DNA of 33,598 nucleotides from a virus, in the IMG/VR virus record IMGVR_UViG_3300020411_000475, positions 1 to 33,598 of that record. One strand, 5' to 3'. Both the position numbers and the translations under genes were made by a program. Under the pieces are notes generated by a model. The model was not told where the DNA came from. It did no database searches and saw only the letters and a program-made list of their open reading frames with translations. Every line of letters begins with the position of its first letter. The first letter of the stretch is position 1. Shown here piece by piece: positions 12,859 through 23,000 of this stretch.

Positions 12859-14768
12859 TGCCTACTAATGTTGTATGCATAAGTCCTGAATGTGAGACTC
12901 TCCTGCCTCCTGGAAAAACAAAGTATTGTTCTAAAACATGTTATTACAGAGAATCTAAAAGAAAAGCTAGATATAAAGCTCAAGGTAGAGAATACGAACC
13001 TGATGTAAAAGAAGTTAATAAAGGAAAAGTAACTCAAGTTCGTAGGGGTGCCTTATATGATAAATTTGTAAATGAAGGTTATGCTATGGACTTAATTCAG
13101 GAGAGATTAACTAGAAACCAAATAGCAGAAGAATTAAAATGTACACCAGCACACATATCTAGGTTATTAGGTGCATTTGAAGAAGATGCTAGAAAAGATA
13201 AACAATCTGCTGAATGGGAGATATCAGATGATGCTAAACAATCTTTAGATGACTTTACTAATTTTAGAGATAGGTACTTTTTAACAGAACAAGGTATACC
13301 TTTTGAAACTGCAGACTTTCATGAGAACTGGATAAAGGCTATTAATAAAGCTTTACTTCATGGTAGCCAACAGATGATATTAAGTCCGCCTAGACATGGT
13401 AAGACAGAATTATTAATTCACTTTGTGATATGGCTTATTTGTAGGAATCCAAATATAAGAATTATGTGGGTAGGAGGTAACGAGGATATTGCCATGAACT
13501 CAGTTATGTCTGTGATGGATACCTTAGAACAAAACGATAAACTTAAAGAAGATTTCTGTGGACCTAATGGTACATTTAAACCTGCAACTAGAGCAGGTAA
13601 GATGTGGTCAAGAAATGGATTTACTGTATCTACTAGAACAGTATCAGGTATTAAATCACCTACAATGATAGGTATAGGTAGGGGTGGTAAAATTCTATCA
13701 AGAGACTGCGATATAATTATTGCAGATGACATTGAAGACCACAGTTCTACTATGCAACCATCATCAAGAAATAATACAAAGAATTGGTGGACTACAACAC
13801 TTGGTTCTAGAAAAGAGGAGCATACAGCTATGCTTGTTATTGGTTCAAGACAGCATCCTGAAGATTTGTATTCTGCTCTTTTGGAATCAGAAGCATGGGA
13901 AACAATAGTAGAAGAAGCACATGATTCATTATGTGTAGTACCTGAGTTTGACGAAGAGGACCATGTTGACTGTATGTTATGGTCAGGCAAAAGAAGTTTT
14001 AAATGGCTAATGGATAGAAAGCGTGATGCTATGACTACAGGAGGTCTTAAGAATTTTGAAATGGTTTATTTAAATAAAGCTTACAATGATAGCTTAAGTT
14101 TATTTAATCCTGAGAGTATAGAGAAATGTTATAAACCTAATATGCCATTAGGTACTGTTCCTGAAGGTGCATACTTAGTAGCTGGATTAGACCCAGCAGC
14201 TACAGGTTATCAAGCAGGTTTCTTATGGGCTGTAGAAACAGGAGAGAAAATAAAATTAACTATGGTAGATTTAGAAAATCATCATGGTGGTGGATTAGAC
14301 GAAGCATTTGCTCTAATAAGAAATTGGCATGAAAAATATAATTGTTATCACTGGGTAATAGAAGAGAATGGATTTCAAAAAGCAATTAGACAAGATAAAA
14401 GAATAAAAGAGTATTGTAATGTACAAGGTATTAAATTAGAAGGACATGAAACTCATAAGAACAAATGGGATGAAAAATTTGGAGTAACTTCATTAGCACC
14501 AATGTTTAATGAAGAGATGATAAGCTTACCTTTTTATGGAGGAGATGCACAAGCTAAATCAATAACTTATCAAAAACAATTAGTTTATTTTGCTTCTAAA
14601 GGAAGTGGTGGTAGAGGATTTAAATCAGATGTTGTTATGGCTAGTTGGTTTCCTATGAAAGTAGTAAGAACACTTAGTAGATTGTCCTATGCCGATTTGT
14701 CCTATGAATACTCCCCAAGTTATGAGAAGTATGATACCATAGATTGGAATGAATTACCTTGGAGTTAA
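12858..14768 (+). CDS. terL: Terminase large subunit with N-terminal zinc-finger and HTH segments
   Basis: 636 residues. The C-terminal ~490 are the packaging motor: Walker A as PPRHGKTE (Lys182), Walker B as IIIADDIED (Asp290/Asp291), then an RNase H-like nuclease with Asp445 in AGLDPAATG, Glu502 in WVIEENG and Asp591 in KSDVVMASW. It pumps DNA into the prohead using ATP and cuts concatemers. Uncommonly, the first 110 residues carry Cys7, Cys12, Cys24 and Cys28 (a C4 zinc-finger pattern), a basic stretch and a helix-turn-helix at about 85-105 (TRNQIAEELKCTPAHISRLL). Such a DNA-binding lead could take over part of the small-subunit role. It starts in a taATG overlap and precedes the portal by four bases. 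Confidence 0.92.
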   Translation: MPTNVVCISPECETLLPPGKTKYCSKTCYYRESKRKARYKAQGREYEPDVKEVNKGKVTQVRRGALYDKFVNEGYAMDLIQERLTRNQIAEELKCTPAHISRLLGAFEEDARKDKQSAEWEISDDAKQSLDDFTNFRDRYFLTEQGIPFETADFHENWIKAINKALLHGSQQMILSPPRHGKTELLIHFVIWLICRNPNIRIMWVGGNEDIAMNSVMSVMDTLEQNDKLKEDFCGPNGTFKPATRAGKMWSRNGFTVSTRTVSGIKSPTMIGIGRGGKILSRDCDIIIADDIEDHSSTMQPSSRNNTKNWWTTTLGSRKEEHTAMLVIGSRQHPEDLYSALLESEAWETIVEEAHDSLCVVPEFDEEDHVDCMLWSGKRSFKWLMDRKRDAMTTGGLKNFEMVYLNKAYNDSLSLFNPESIEKCYKPNMPLGTVPEGAYLVAGLDPAATGYQAGFLWAVETGEKIKLTMVDLENHHGGGLDEAFALIRNWHEKYNCYHWVIEENGFQKAIRQDKRIKEYCNVQGIKLEGHETHKNKWDEKFGVTSLAPMFNEEMISLPFYGGDAQAKSITYQKQLVYFASKGSGGRGFKSDVVMASWFPMKVVRTLSRLSYADLSYEYSPSYEKYDTIDWNELPWS

Positions 14769-14772
14769 TTAG

Positions 14773-16509
14773 ATGACACCTGACCAAATTTTAGATAGAG
14801 CAATATACTTAAGACAAATGCACAAAGATGCATTACCTGATAGATATAGATTTAAAGCTATTCTTAATGGTGGAGAAGAAGGTATAACAGAACTATTAGG
14901 AACTAAAGCTGATAGTAATAACTTACCTGCACCTAACTTAATGTTATCTGCATTAGATAGGTTAGCTCAAAAAATTGGTAAAACACCGACAACGGAAGTA
15001 CAAATAACAAATGCTAGAGATAGTGGTCGTAATAGGAAGAAAAAAGAAAAGATAGAAAGAATTGTTAATTCATATGACAATCTTCAAAAACTTGAATTAC
15101 AACTACCTCAAGTAGCAAGATGGCTACCTGGTTATGGATTTGCAGTTTGGATTATATCTACAAAAGAAGATAGTAATGGAAATGTTTATCCTATAGCTGA
15201 ATTAAGAAATCCTTATGATTGTTATCCAGGACATATGGGTAATACACAAGACCCACAAGAGCTTGCTATTGTAACAAAGATTCCAATTAAAGAATTATTA
15301 AAGATGTATCCTGAATTAAAATCTTGGTACAACAGTGACAAGAAAGCAAAACAAAGAGAATCACAACCTGCTCCTTTATATGGATTAAATGAACATAAAG
15401 CTGATTGGAGTAACTCAGGAGATGATGGAGATATAATTATAGAATATATGAATCCTGAAGGAACATATATTGTACATGTAGCTTCAAAGAAAATTGTAGA
15501 TTTTATTCCTAATGTTCTTAAATCAGGACCAGCATTTGTTGTAGCTAAAAGATTTAGTTTCGATAAGTTGCAAGGTCAGTTTGACCAAGTTGTAGGTTTA
15601 ATGGCAGCTATGGCAAAGATTAATATCTTGTCAGTTATAGCTATGGAAGACGCTGTCTTTACAGAAACAAATATTGTTGGAGAAATAGAATCAGGTAAAT
15701 ATAGAAAAGGTAGACACTCTATAAATTATTTAACACCAGGTTCTCAAGTTGTTAAACCTGTAACTAATTTACCTTATCAGTTATTTGAATCTGTAGGAAG
15801 ACTTGAAAGACAATTAAGAGTTGTTGCAGGTTATCCTGTTCAGGATGATGCTATATCTCCAAATTCATTTGTAACAGGTAGAGGTTTAGAAGAGTTGGAG
15901 TCAGGTGTAAGCCAAATGGTAACTGAGTATCATACTATTTTAGAATACGCATTACAGGAAGTAGATACTAAGAGATTAGAGTTAGACGAAATATTACTAG
16001 GTAATAAACGCAAACCTATGACTGGAACATACAAAGGAGCTTCCTTTGCAGAGTTCTATACTCCTGATAGAGATATTGATAGTAACTATGTTACAAAAAG
16101 AAAATATGGTGCTATGGCTTCTTTCGATGCACCAAATAAAATTATTACAGGATTGCAATTACTTCAAGCTGGAATAATTGATAAAGAAACAATGCAAGCT
16201 GAGATGGATGGTTTAGATAATCTTACACAAATTAATGAAAGAATTACTAAACAGAAAACAGAAGAAATTCTTTTCCAAATGTTATTACAACAAGGTCAAC
16301 AGGGAGATACTTCAGCAATGATGGCTGTTGTGGAAATATATAACAATCCTAAGAAGATTGGAAATATATTAGAGAAGTTCTTTAGTGCTGCTGGTGAACA
16401 ACCTAGTCCTGAAGAACAAGCTATGATGATGGCTCAACAAGCAGGAGCAGCAGGACCAGCAGGACCTCAAGGTCCTCCTAATCTAGCTGCTATGTTAGGA
16501 GGAGGATAA
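14773..16509 (+). CDS. Portal protein
   Basis: 578 residues, directly after the terminase, with GGAG in the terminase's final codons as its ribosome site. The beginning (ILDRAIYLRQMHKDALPDRYRF, then AILNGG) resembles portals of tailed actinophages and related phages; a long mixed body and a helical region at 270-390 fit the stem and wing. The last ~40 residues become Gln/Ala/Gly/Pro-rich. A dodecamer would form the DNA gate at one capsid vertex and bind the terminase. The call rests on position, length and N-terminal resemblance; no single catalytic motif exists for this family. Confidence 0.82.
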   Translation: MTPDQILDRAIYLRQMHKDALPDRYRFKAILNGGEEGITELLGTKADSNNLPAPNLMLSALDRLAQKIGKTPTTEVQITNARDSGRNRKKKEKIERIVNSYDNLQKLELQLPQVARWLPGYGFAVWIISTKEDSNGNVYPIAELRNPYDCYPGHMGNTQDPQELAIVTKIPIKELLKMYPELKSWYNSDKKAKQRESQPAPLYGLNEHKADWSNSGDDGDIIIEYMNPEGTYIVHVASKKIVDFIPNVLKSGPAFVVAKRFSFDKLQGQFDQVVGLMAAMAKINILSVIAMEDAVFTETNIVGEIESGKYRKGRHSINYLTPGSQVVKPVTNLPYQLFESVGRLERQLRVVAGYPVQDDAISPNSFVTGRGLEELESGVSQMVTEYHTILEYALQEVDTKRLELDEILLGNKRKPMTGTYKGASFAEFYTPDRDIDSNYVTKRKYGAMASFDAPNKIITGLQLLQAGIIDKETMQAEMDGLDNLTQINERITKQKTEEILFQMLLQQGQQGDTSAMMAVVEIYNNPKKIGNILEKFFSAAGEQPSPEEQAMMMAQQAGAAGPAGPQGPPNLAAMLGGG

Positions 16510-16739
16510 TGGCTATTCCTGAGCCATCAGATGTAGAGTTTGCAAAAATAGTTGCTAGAAATTTTCCTGAAGAACATGTTTATGAAGAAGAATATTTAAC
16601 AGATAATCAAGATGGACATTTACTAGACTACCAAACTTTTAATGTTGTATCATTAGCATACATCCCAGGTTTTGGAAGAATAGATATAGTATTTGTTCCT
16701 GATGAAAATCCAATGCTTGGAGGTTTTCCCTTTGAGTAG
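16509..16739 (+). CDS. Unknown 76-aa protein after portal
   Basis: It starts in a taATG overlap with the portal and has AGGAGGA just upstream. The protein is acidic at the start, then has a beta-like LLDYQTFNVVSLAYIPGFGRIDIVFV. No family is recognised. It lies where head-completion or portal-associated proteins are found, but nothing more can be said. It overlaps the next gene by a few bases. Confidence 0.65.
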   Translation: MAIPEPSDVEFAKIVARNFPEEHVYEEEYLTDNQDGHLLDYQTFNVVSLAYIPGFGRIDIVFVPDENPMLGGFPFE

Positions 16740-17055
16740 ATATAGACCTCAACAAGAATTTAAAGCAGAAGAATATCATGGTCAGGCAACAGACTTAGAG
16801 AGATTAGAAAATGCTGCTGCCATGCCAAAAGATGAAACTCCTAAAGTAGAAACGCCTGAGAATACAACACCTCAAAACTTAGGTAGATTGGTGCAAGACG
16901 CATATAGAAGCACTGAGAGACCGTTTGAGCCGTCTAATACAAGACTAAGTGCTACTGATGCACCTTTCTTAGCTCAAGATGCAGATATGATATTACAAGC
17001 AATGTATAGAGTATTGCCTAGTAAAGAGATAGCAGCATTGTTGAGAAATTTATAG
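16732..17055 (+). CDS. Unknown 107-aa protein after portal
   Basis: The likely start is the TTG at 16732, eight bases after GGAGG; an upstream ATG at 16693 would overlap the preceding gene much further and lacks such a site. The middle is Pro/Glu/Thr-rich and disordered; the end (APFLAQDADMILQAMYRVLPSKEIAALLRNL) is helical. No named family. An AGGAGG at its stop serves the giant gene. Confidence 0.6.
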   Translation: MSRYRPQQEFKAEEYHGQATDLERLENAAAMPKDETPKVETPENTTPQNLGRLVQDAYRSTERPFEPSNTRLSATDAPFLAQDADMILQAMYRVLPSKEIAALLRNL

Positions 17056-17064
17056 GAGGGCTAC

Positions 17065-20000
17065 ATGGCAGAATTAAGATGGTGGTGGCAACCACCATTC
17101 ATGGAAGATTATGAAAATCAAGCCCAAGATAATAGGATACAACAAGCTAAAGTTTTAACTAGCTATGTAGAATCAAATCCTCAGTTATCACAAAACTTAC
17201 AAGGTTTAATACAAGAACATTTCTATCTACCTAAAGATGTATTAGTTGGTGCATCTCTTATAGGATTAACTACAGAAAGTCCTGAGCTAGCACCATTAGT
17301 AGAGAGATGGTTAGATAATGAAAAGACTTGGTGGGATAAAACAAAAGCAGTAGCTAGAGGAGCTGTTAGAACTGCATTTGTAGGAATGGAATCTGCAGCA
17401 CAAGAGTTAGTTAAGAAACCTTTGTTAGCTACACAAAAATATTTAAATGATAAAAAACATGAAGATGGTATTGGATTTGCAGGTGCTATGTTGCAACTTT
17501 ATACAAATAGAGAAGCAATGAATGATTGGCAGAAGATTAAAAAACAAATGGGTCCCTCAGTTGGTAGAGAAGCTCTTAAAAAATTAGCAGCAGGAGAAAA
17601 AGTAAACTTAGGTGAAGGTTACTTTGGTAACTCAACACTAGCAGAAGATACAGATATATTTAAAGAAATGGTTGCTAGAGGTGGAGACCCTGAAGAAATT
17701 AGAGAAATTGTTCAATCATATTATGGTCAAGATATAACTAATGCAGCTAGAGAAAGAAATGAAGGTTTATCTTTTAAATCTAGAAATGGACAAGTTATTA
17801 AATTAACTCCTGCAGCACCGTTAGTTTCATCAGTAGTTGAACCTGGAACTCAAGCTTACAATATAATGTCAGGTATTGTTGATGGTGCCATAACACTATT
17901 TATGGACCCAGCAATATTACTTGGTGGATATTTAAATAAAGCTGGTAAGGCAGTAAGAAGTCTTGACCAATCTCTTGTTGTATCTAGAGCAGGAATTATT
18001 AATAACTCAGTAAGGAAAACAGTACATGTTCCTACTGCTACAGAGTATGTAACTAAAACAAAAGGAGGTCAAAAGATAGTTGACCAATTTGTTTTAACAG
18101 ATGACTATACAGGAATAAATAACTTATTAAGAGGACAAGGCGATGCAACATTACATGCTGCTTTAAAAAATTCTAAAAATAGAAATGAAGTTCAATCTCT
18201 ACTTATTGATGCTATAGAACAAAGACAAGTATTAAATAAACTAGACCCTAACTCTATGGTTATGAGAGGAAAGATTTCATCAACATTAGGTAGAGCTATT
18301 GGAGGAGAGTTTGGTGCAGCAGTAGGTTTGAAAGGTGCAATATCAAAAGGTATTAATGATACACAACTAGGTAGAATATTTGCTCAGTTTCCTGTACCAA
18401 AACTTTATGTAAATGATTTAAATCAATCATTTTTTGATTTAAGAGATTGGATGAAATTTGCAAAAGTAGATGATAGTATTGCAAATCCTGCATTAGATAA
18501 ATTATCAGAAATGGCAGCAAAACAAAAAGCTAAGATATTAAATCCTGATATAGAAGAACCAGTTAATGCTATAGAAAATATGAATGAAGTACTTGAAATA
18601 TGGAATCAAGTATTAACACATATAGGAGAAAAGTTTGCCAATGTAGGTTTACCTGAAGAATTAGTAAAAGGTGTTCGTAAATGGATGTCGTCCATTGACC
18701 AAACAAGAATGTATTTTGTTAATGAGTTAGGTGAACTTGAATGGTTTGTTGGTTCTAAATATGAAATTATACCTAAAGAGTTTAGAGAATTAATAGCAGA
18801 AGAGTTATCTCCTGAAGATACAAGAATGCTTACTGAAAGAATTGTTTCTAAATTTAGAAAGAATAAAGCAATTGATTCAGATGAAATAGATACTATCTTA
18901 CAAAAAATACAAGATGCAAGTAACAATATATTAGAACCTGAAGCTAGACAATTAGTTCAAAGAATACATAGTGGTTATTATGAGGGAGCTGAACGAGCAG
19001 TATTAGACATTGCAGAAGAATTAGGTGTCGGTACTACTGGTAGAGTTCCTTATGGTTATACAGGCAAGGTTAGTCCAATAGATTTAGATACAGCTAATTT
19101 TTCTAGACACCCTATGAATTTTAATATGTCACCAGCAGATAATATCTATGGTGTAGAAACTTCTACTATGAAATTAATTATGGAAGGTAAGAGAACATCT
19201 ACTACAAGAAGTGCTGGAGCATGGGCTACAGCTTTTGGAAAACAAGTAGGAGAAGAATTTTCATTACCTTTTACTGGTCAGAGATTAACATTCTTTGATA
19301 AAGCAGGTAACGAAGTACCTGTACAAATTACTAAAGTTAGAAAACTACCACAAGATTTATTTACTAATCCACAAAGAAGAGTATTGCTAGAAGATATTAT
19401 TTCTAAAGAAGGTTGGACTGAAGCTGCTTATCAAAGAATATTAAACGAAGCAGGAATGGGTAAGGGGTTTCCATTATGGCAAGTTGAATATAAACCATTA
19501 CAACTTCAAGGTAGATATGACCAAAACAAACAAAGAATGTTGCAACTTGGATTATCTGATAATTTAGATACTGATTTAGCAAAAGCAGAATATGATTGGG
19601 GAACTAAAGCAGATAGAATTAAAGTAGAACTTTCTGATGAAGTGAATCAATTACCTAAAAATATACAAGGCAAAGTTAAATTATCTATGACTCAGTTAGG
19701 AGAACTAGAGAAAAAAGGTTCAAACTTGAATGCTGCTAGACAAGCTTTAGTTACTCAAAAAGAAGGAATCCTAGCTAAGTATGAACCTACAGGTGCAAAT
19801 ATAGCTTGGGCTAAAAGAACTATAGCACAACAAAGAGGTGTTGAACCTAAGGCAGTAAGTAAAGATGAAGCTTTAAATTATCTTAATAGCAGAAAGTCAG
19901 ACGAATTAAACAACCCTGTAACTAAAGAAGCTTTTGAAACAAAAACAATTACAAGGGAAGCTTACATAGATGAAGTTACTGGAGATAAAGTAATTGATGA

Positions 20001-23000
20001 CATATCAGAAGAAATTACTAGAGGTAGAGGTAGAAAAACTGCAGTTACTTTAGATGAAGCTATAGAAAACTTAGATGAAAATATAGCAAGAATACAGCAA
20101 CAAGTAGAAGAACAAGTATTTTATTTAGAAAATAATGTTCCTAAATTTAAAGAATTAAACAAACTAAATGCTAATAAACCTAAATATGGAAATCTTGAAA
20201 AGGATTGGGGTGCAATAGAACCAGGAAGTTTTGATTACAGAACTGCTGCAGCAAATAACTTAGCTAACTCTGATGGTGCATTAGTTGTATTATCAGGTGC
20301 AGGAGCACCAGGTCAAGGACTTAAATCTAGTAAAAACTTTTTAGAGAATGGCAAATGGGATGATGTAGAAAAAATAGAATTAGAATATATAGATGATATG
20401 AAACCTAATGTTCTAAAAGCAAACCCTAATAAAATATATTTGTTTGGTGATAACTTAGAAAGAAGAGGAACAGGTGGTCAAGCAATTATTAGAAATGAGC
20501 CTAATGCATTTGGTATAGCTACTAAAAAATCACCTAGAAGAGATGATGCTGCTTTCTTTACTGATGCTGATTATGATGAAGCAATTAAAATAATTGATGA
20601 AGATATTCAAAAAGCTTTAAATGATGGTAGAACTATTGTAATACCTAAAGCAGGTTTAGGAACTGGTCGTGCTCAATTAGCTACTAGAGCACCAAAAATA
20701 AATGAATACTTGCAAAATAGATTAAGAAATTTATCTAAGTCTATTGATACACAAACAGATTTATCTCCTGGTTTATATCAAGGAAACATACCACATATAG
20801 TGGTAAATCCTAATAAAGTATATACACCTGATGAGATTAGAGAGATACAAACTTTTCTTAAAACAAATAAGATTAATGATTTAGGAGTTGTAGGTTCTAG
20901 TGATTTAACTCCAGTAGAAGCTACAAAACTTAAGACATTGTTAGATGATATAATATTTCAAACTGAATCTACAGATAATCTTAAAAATACTGTAGGTGGT
21001 TTAGCTAGAACATTAGATGAGTATTTAACTTCTACAGATGATTTAGGTGAATTAGCTATATCAGAAGGAGAAATAAGAACTCTATTAGATGAATTAGTAG
21101 ATGAACTTAAAAATACAAACATCTTAGAAAAGATAGAAACAAATCAAGTAAGTAAAGCTAGACCAACAGCTCATCTTATCTCTGAGTATTACAACGATGG
21201 ATTTATTCCTATGCCTGATGCAAGATTATTCTTAAGAGTATTTAGACCTTTAAGAGAATTAGGATTAAGACTAAGAGGTAAAGGTTCTTTACCAGCTGAA
21301 GATTTTGATAAATTACTAGCTAAACCTATAACAGATTTAGCAGAACTTGCATTAAAAGAAGATAAAACATTAACAGAGAGTGTAAGGCTTTGGGTTAAAA
21401 GTGCAAGAACAAGAATTAAAATGAATGTTGATGAAGATGGTATTAATCAAATATCAGAAGGACTATTAACTGCAGTAGCTGATGGATATATGCAGAGAAT
21501 ATGGAAACCTTCTGTTCTTATTAGACCAGCTTGGGTACTAAGAGTTGTTGGTGAAGAACAGCTTAGAATGTGGGCTGCAGACTTAGATAATGTATTTGCT
21601 CATCCATTATCAGCATTTGCTTGGATAATAGGTAGGAAACCACAAAGGTCTAGACAGTTCTTACAAAAAGAACGAGAGATGGTAAGAGATGATTATCTAG
21701 CAGATACTTTTAATTTAGGTAGAGGTGAAACAGATATCTTTGATGAATCTTTAGAATTAGCTGTTGAACATCAACAAGCATTAACACAATCTCACGCAGG
21801 TATATTATTTGGTTTAGACCCTAGAAGAGCTAGAGGATTTAAAGTAATTAATAAAGGTGAAAAAGGTTTTTATAATGCTTGGACTTCAGAGATACTGCAG
21901 TTACATTCTGATGAGTTAGCTTCTAGATTAGCAGCAGCTACTGTTGTAGGAGACCCAACATCTCCAGCTTTTGTAAACAGCGTAAATAAAATTAAAGAAG
22001 AATTTTGGTCAGGTGATTTATCTAAATGGAGAAAAGCATTAGTTGCTAATAGTGATGATGATGCTAAACAACTAAAAGCTTTAATTATGGAAGATAAGAA
22101 ATGGTCTGATAGTTATGTTGATTCAGTAGTAGCTAGAGTTCATCTTAAGACTGGAGGTAAATATAGAGCACATGAAGTATTACCTGATGGTAAGAAGATA
22201 CCTTTAGACTTAGAAACACCTAGACCTATGAATCCTAGTCATGTAATAGAATATCAAATTATAGAATCAGGAGACCATGAATTACTTAGACAAATAGGCA
22301 GAGGTCATTTAGATGAATCTGAACATGGTATACAAATATTTAATAGTAAATCTAAACAATACGAAGACATGATATTTAATAGAAAAATGTCAAGGTCAGA
22401 GTTTAGAAAATATTCTACTTGGTTAAATAAATATAAAACAGATGTTGTATCAGATAACTTTAAAGTAAAAGCATCTAGGTTTGAAGCTGATAGAGATTAT
22501 GCTGCTAAAGCAGACCAAGTTATAGAAACATTATATGCAGGTCTTATGGGTGTTTCTACTAATGAACTATCTAGGTCATCAGCATTTAGACAGTTCTACT
22601 GGAGATTTATAGAAGGTGCATATGCAAATATGGATGATGCTGCAAGAGCTAAGATATTAGCTAAAGCTAAAGATGTTATGGGTACAAGTTTACCTGGCTC
22701 TAAAGCTAAGAAATTTATTAAAAATTTAGAGACAATGGGTAAAGCAGATGTCACTAAAGCTATAACTGTAGATGACTTAAGAGCTATAGATGATTTAGCT
22801 AAGTCATATGCTTTACAAGAAACAAAAGGTCTGCTATATGATTTGAACAAAAGACATGTTATATCTGACCAACTAAGACTTATATTCCCATTCGCAGAAG
22901 TCTATATGGAAATTGCAGGAACATGGACTAAGTTATTAAAAACACAAAAAATGTTATTTGGTAGAAAGTTACAAAGAACAACAGAAGCATTTAGAAAACC

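Noticed and set aside
13418-13990. 190-codon minus-strand ORF inside the terminase gene
   Set aside because: It is fully antisense to a well-supported gene with all terminase motifs in place, with no start signals or recognisable product.
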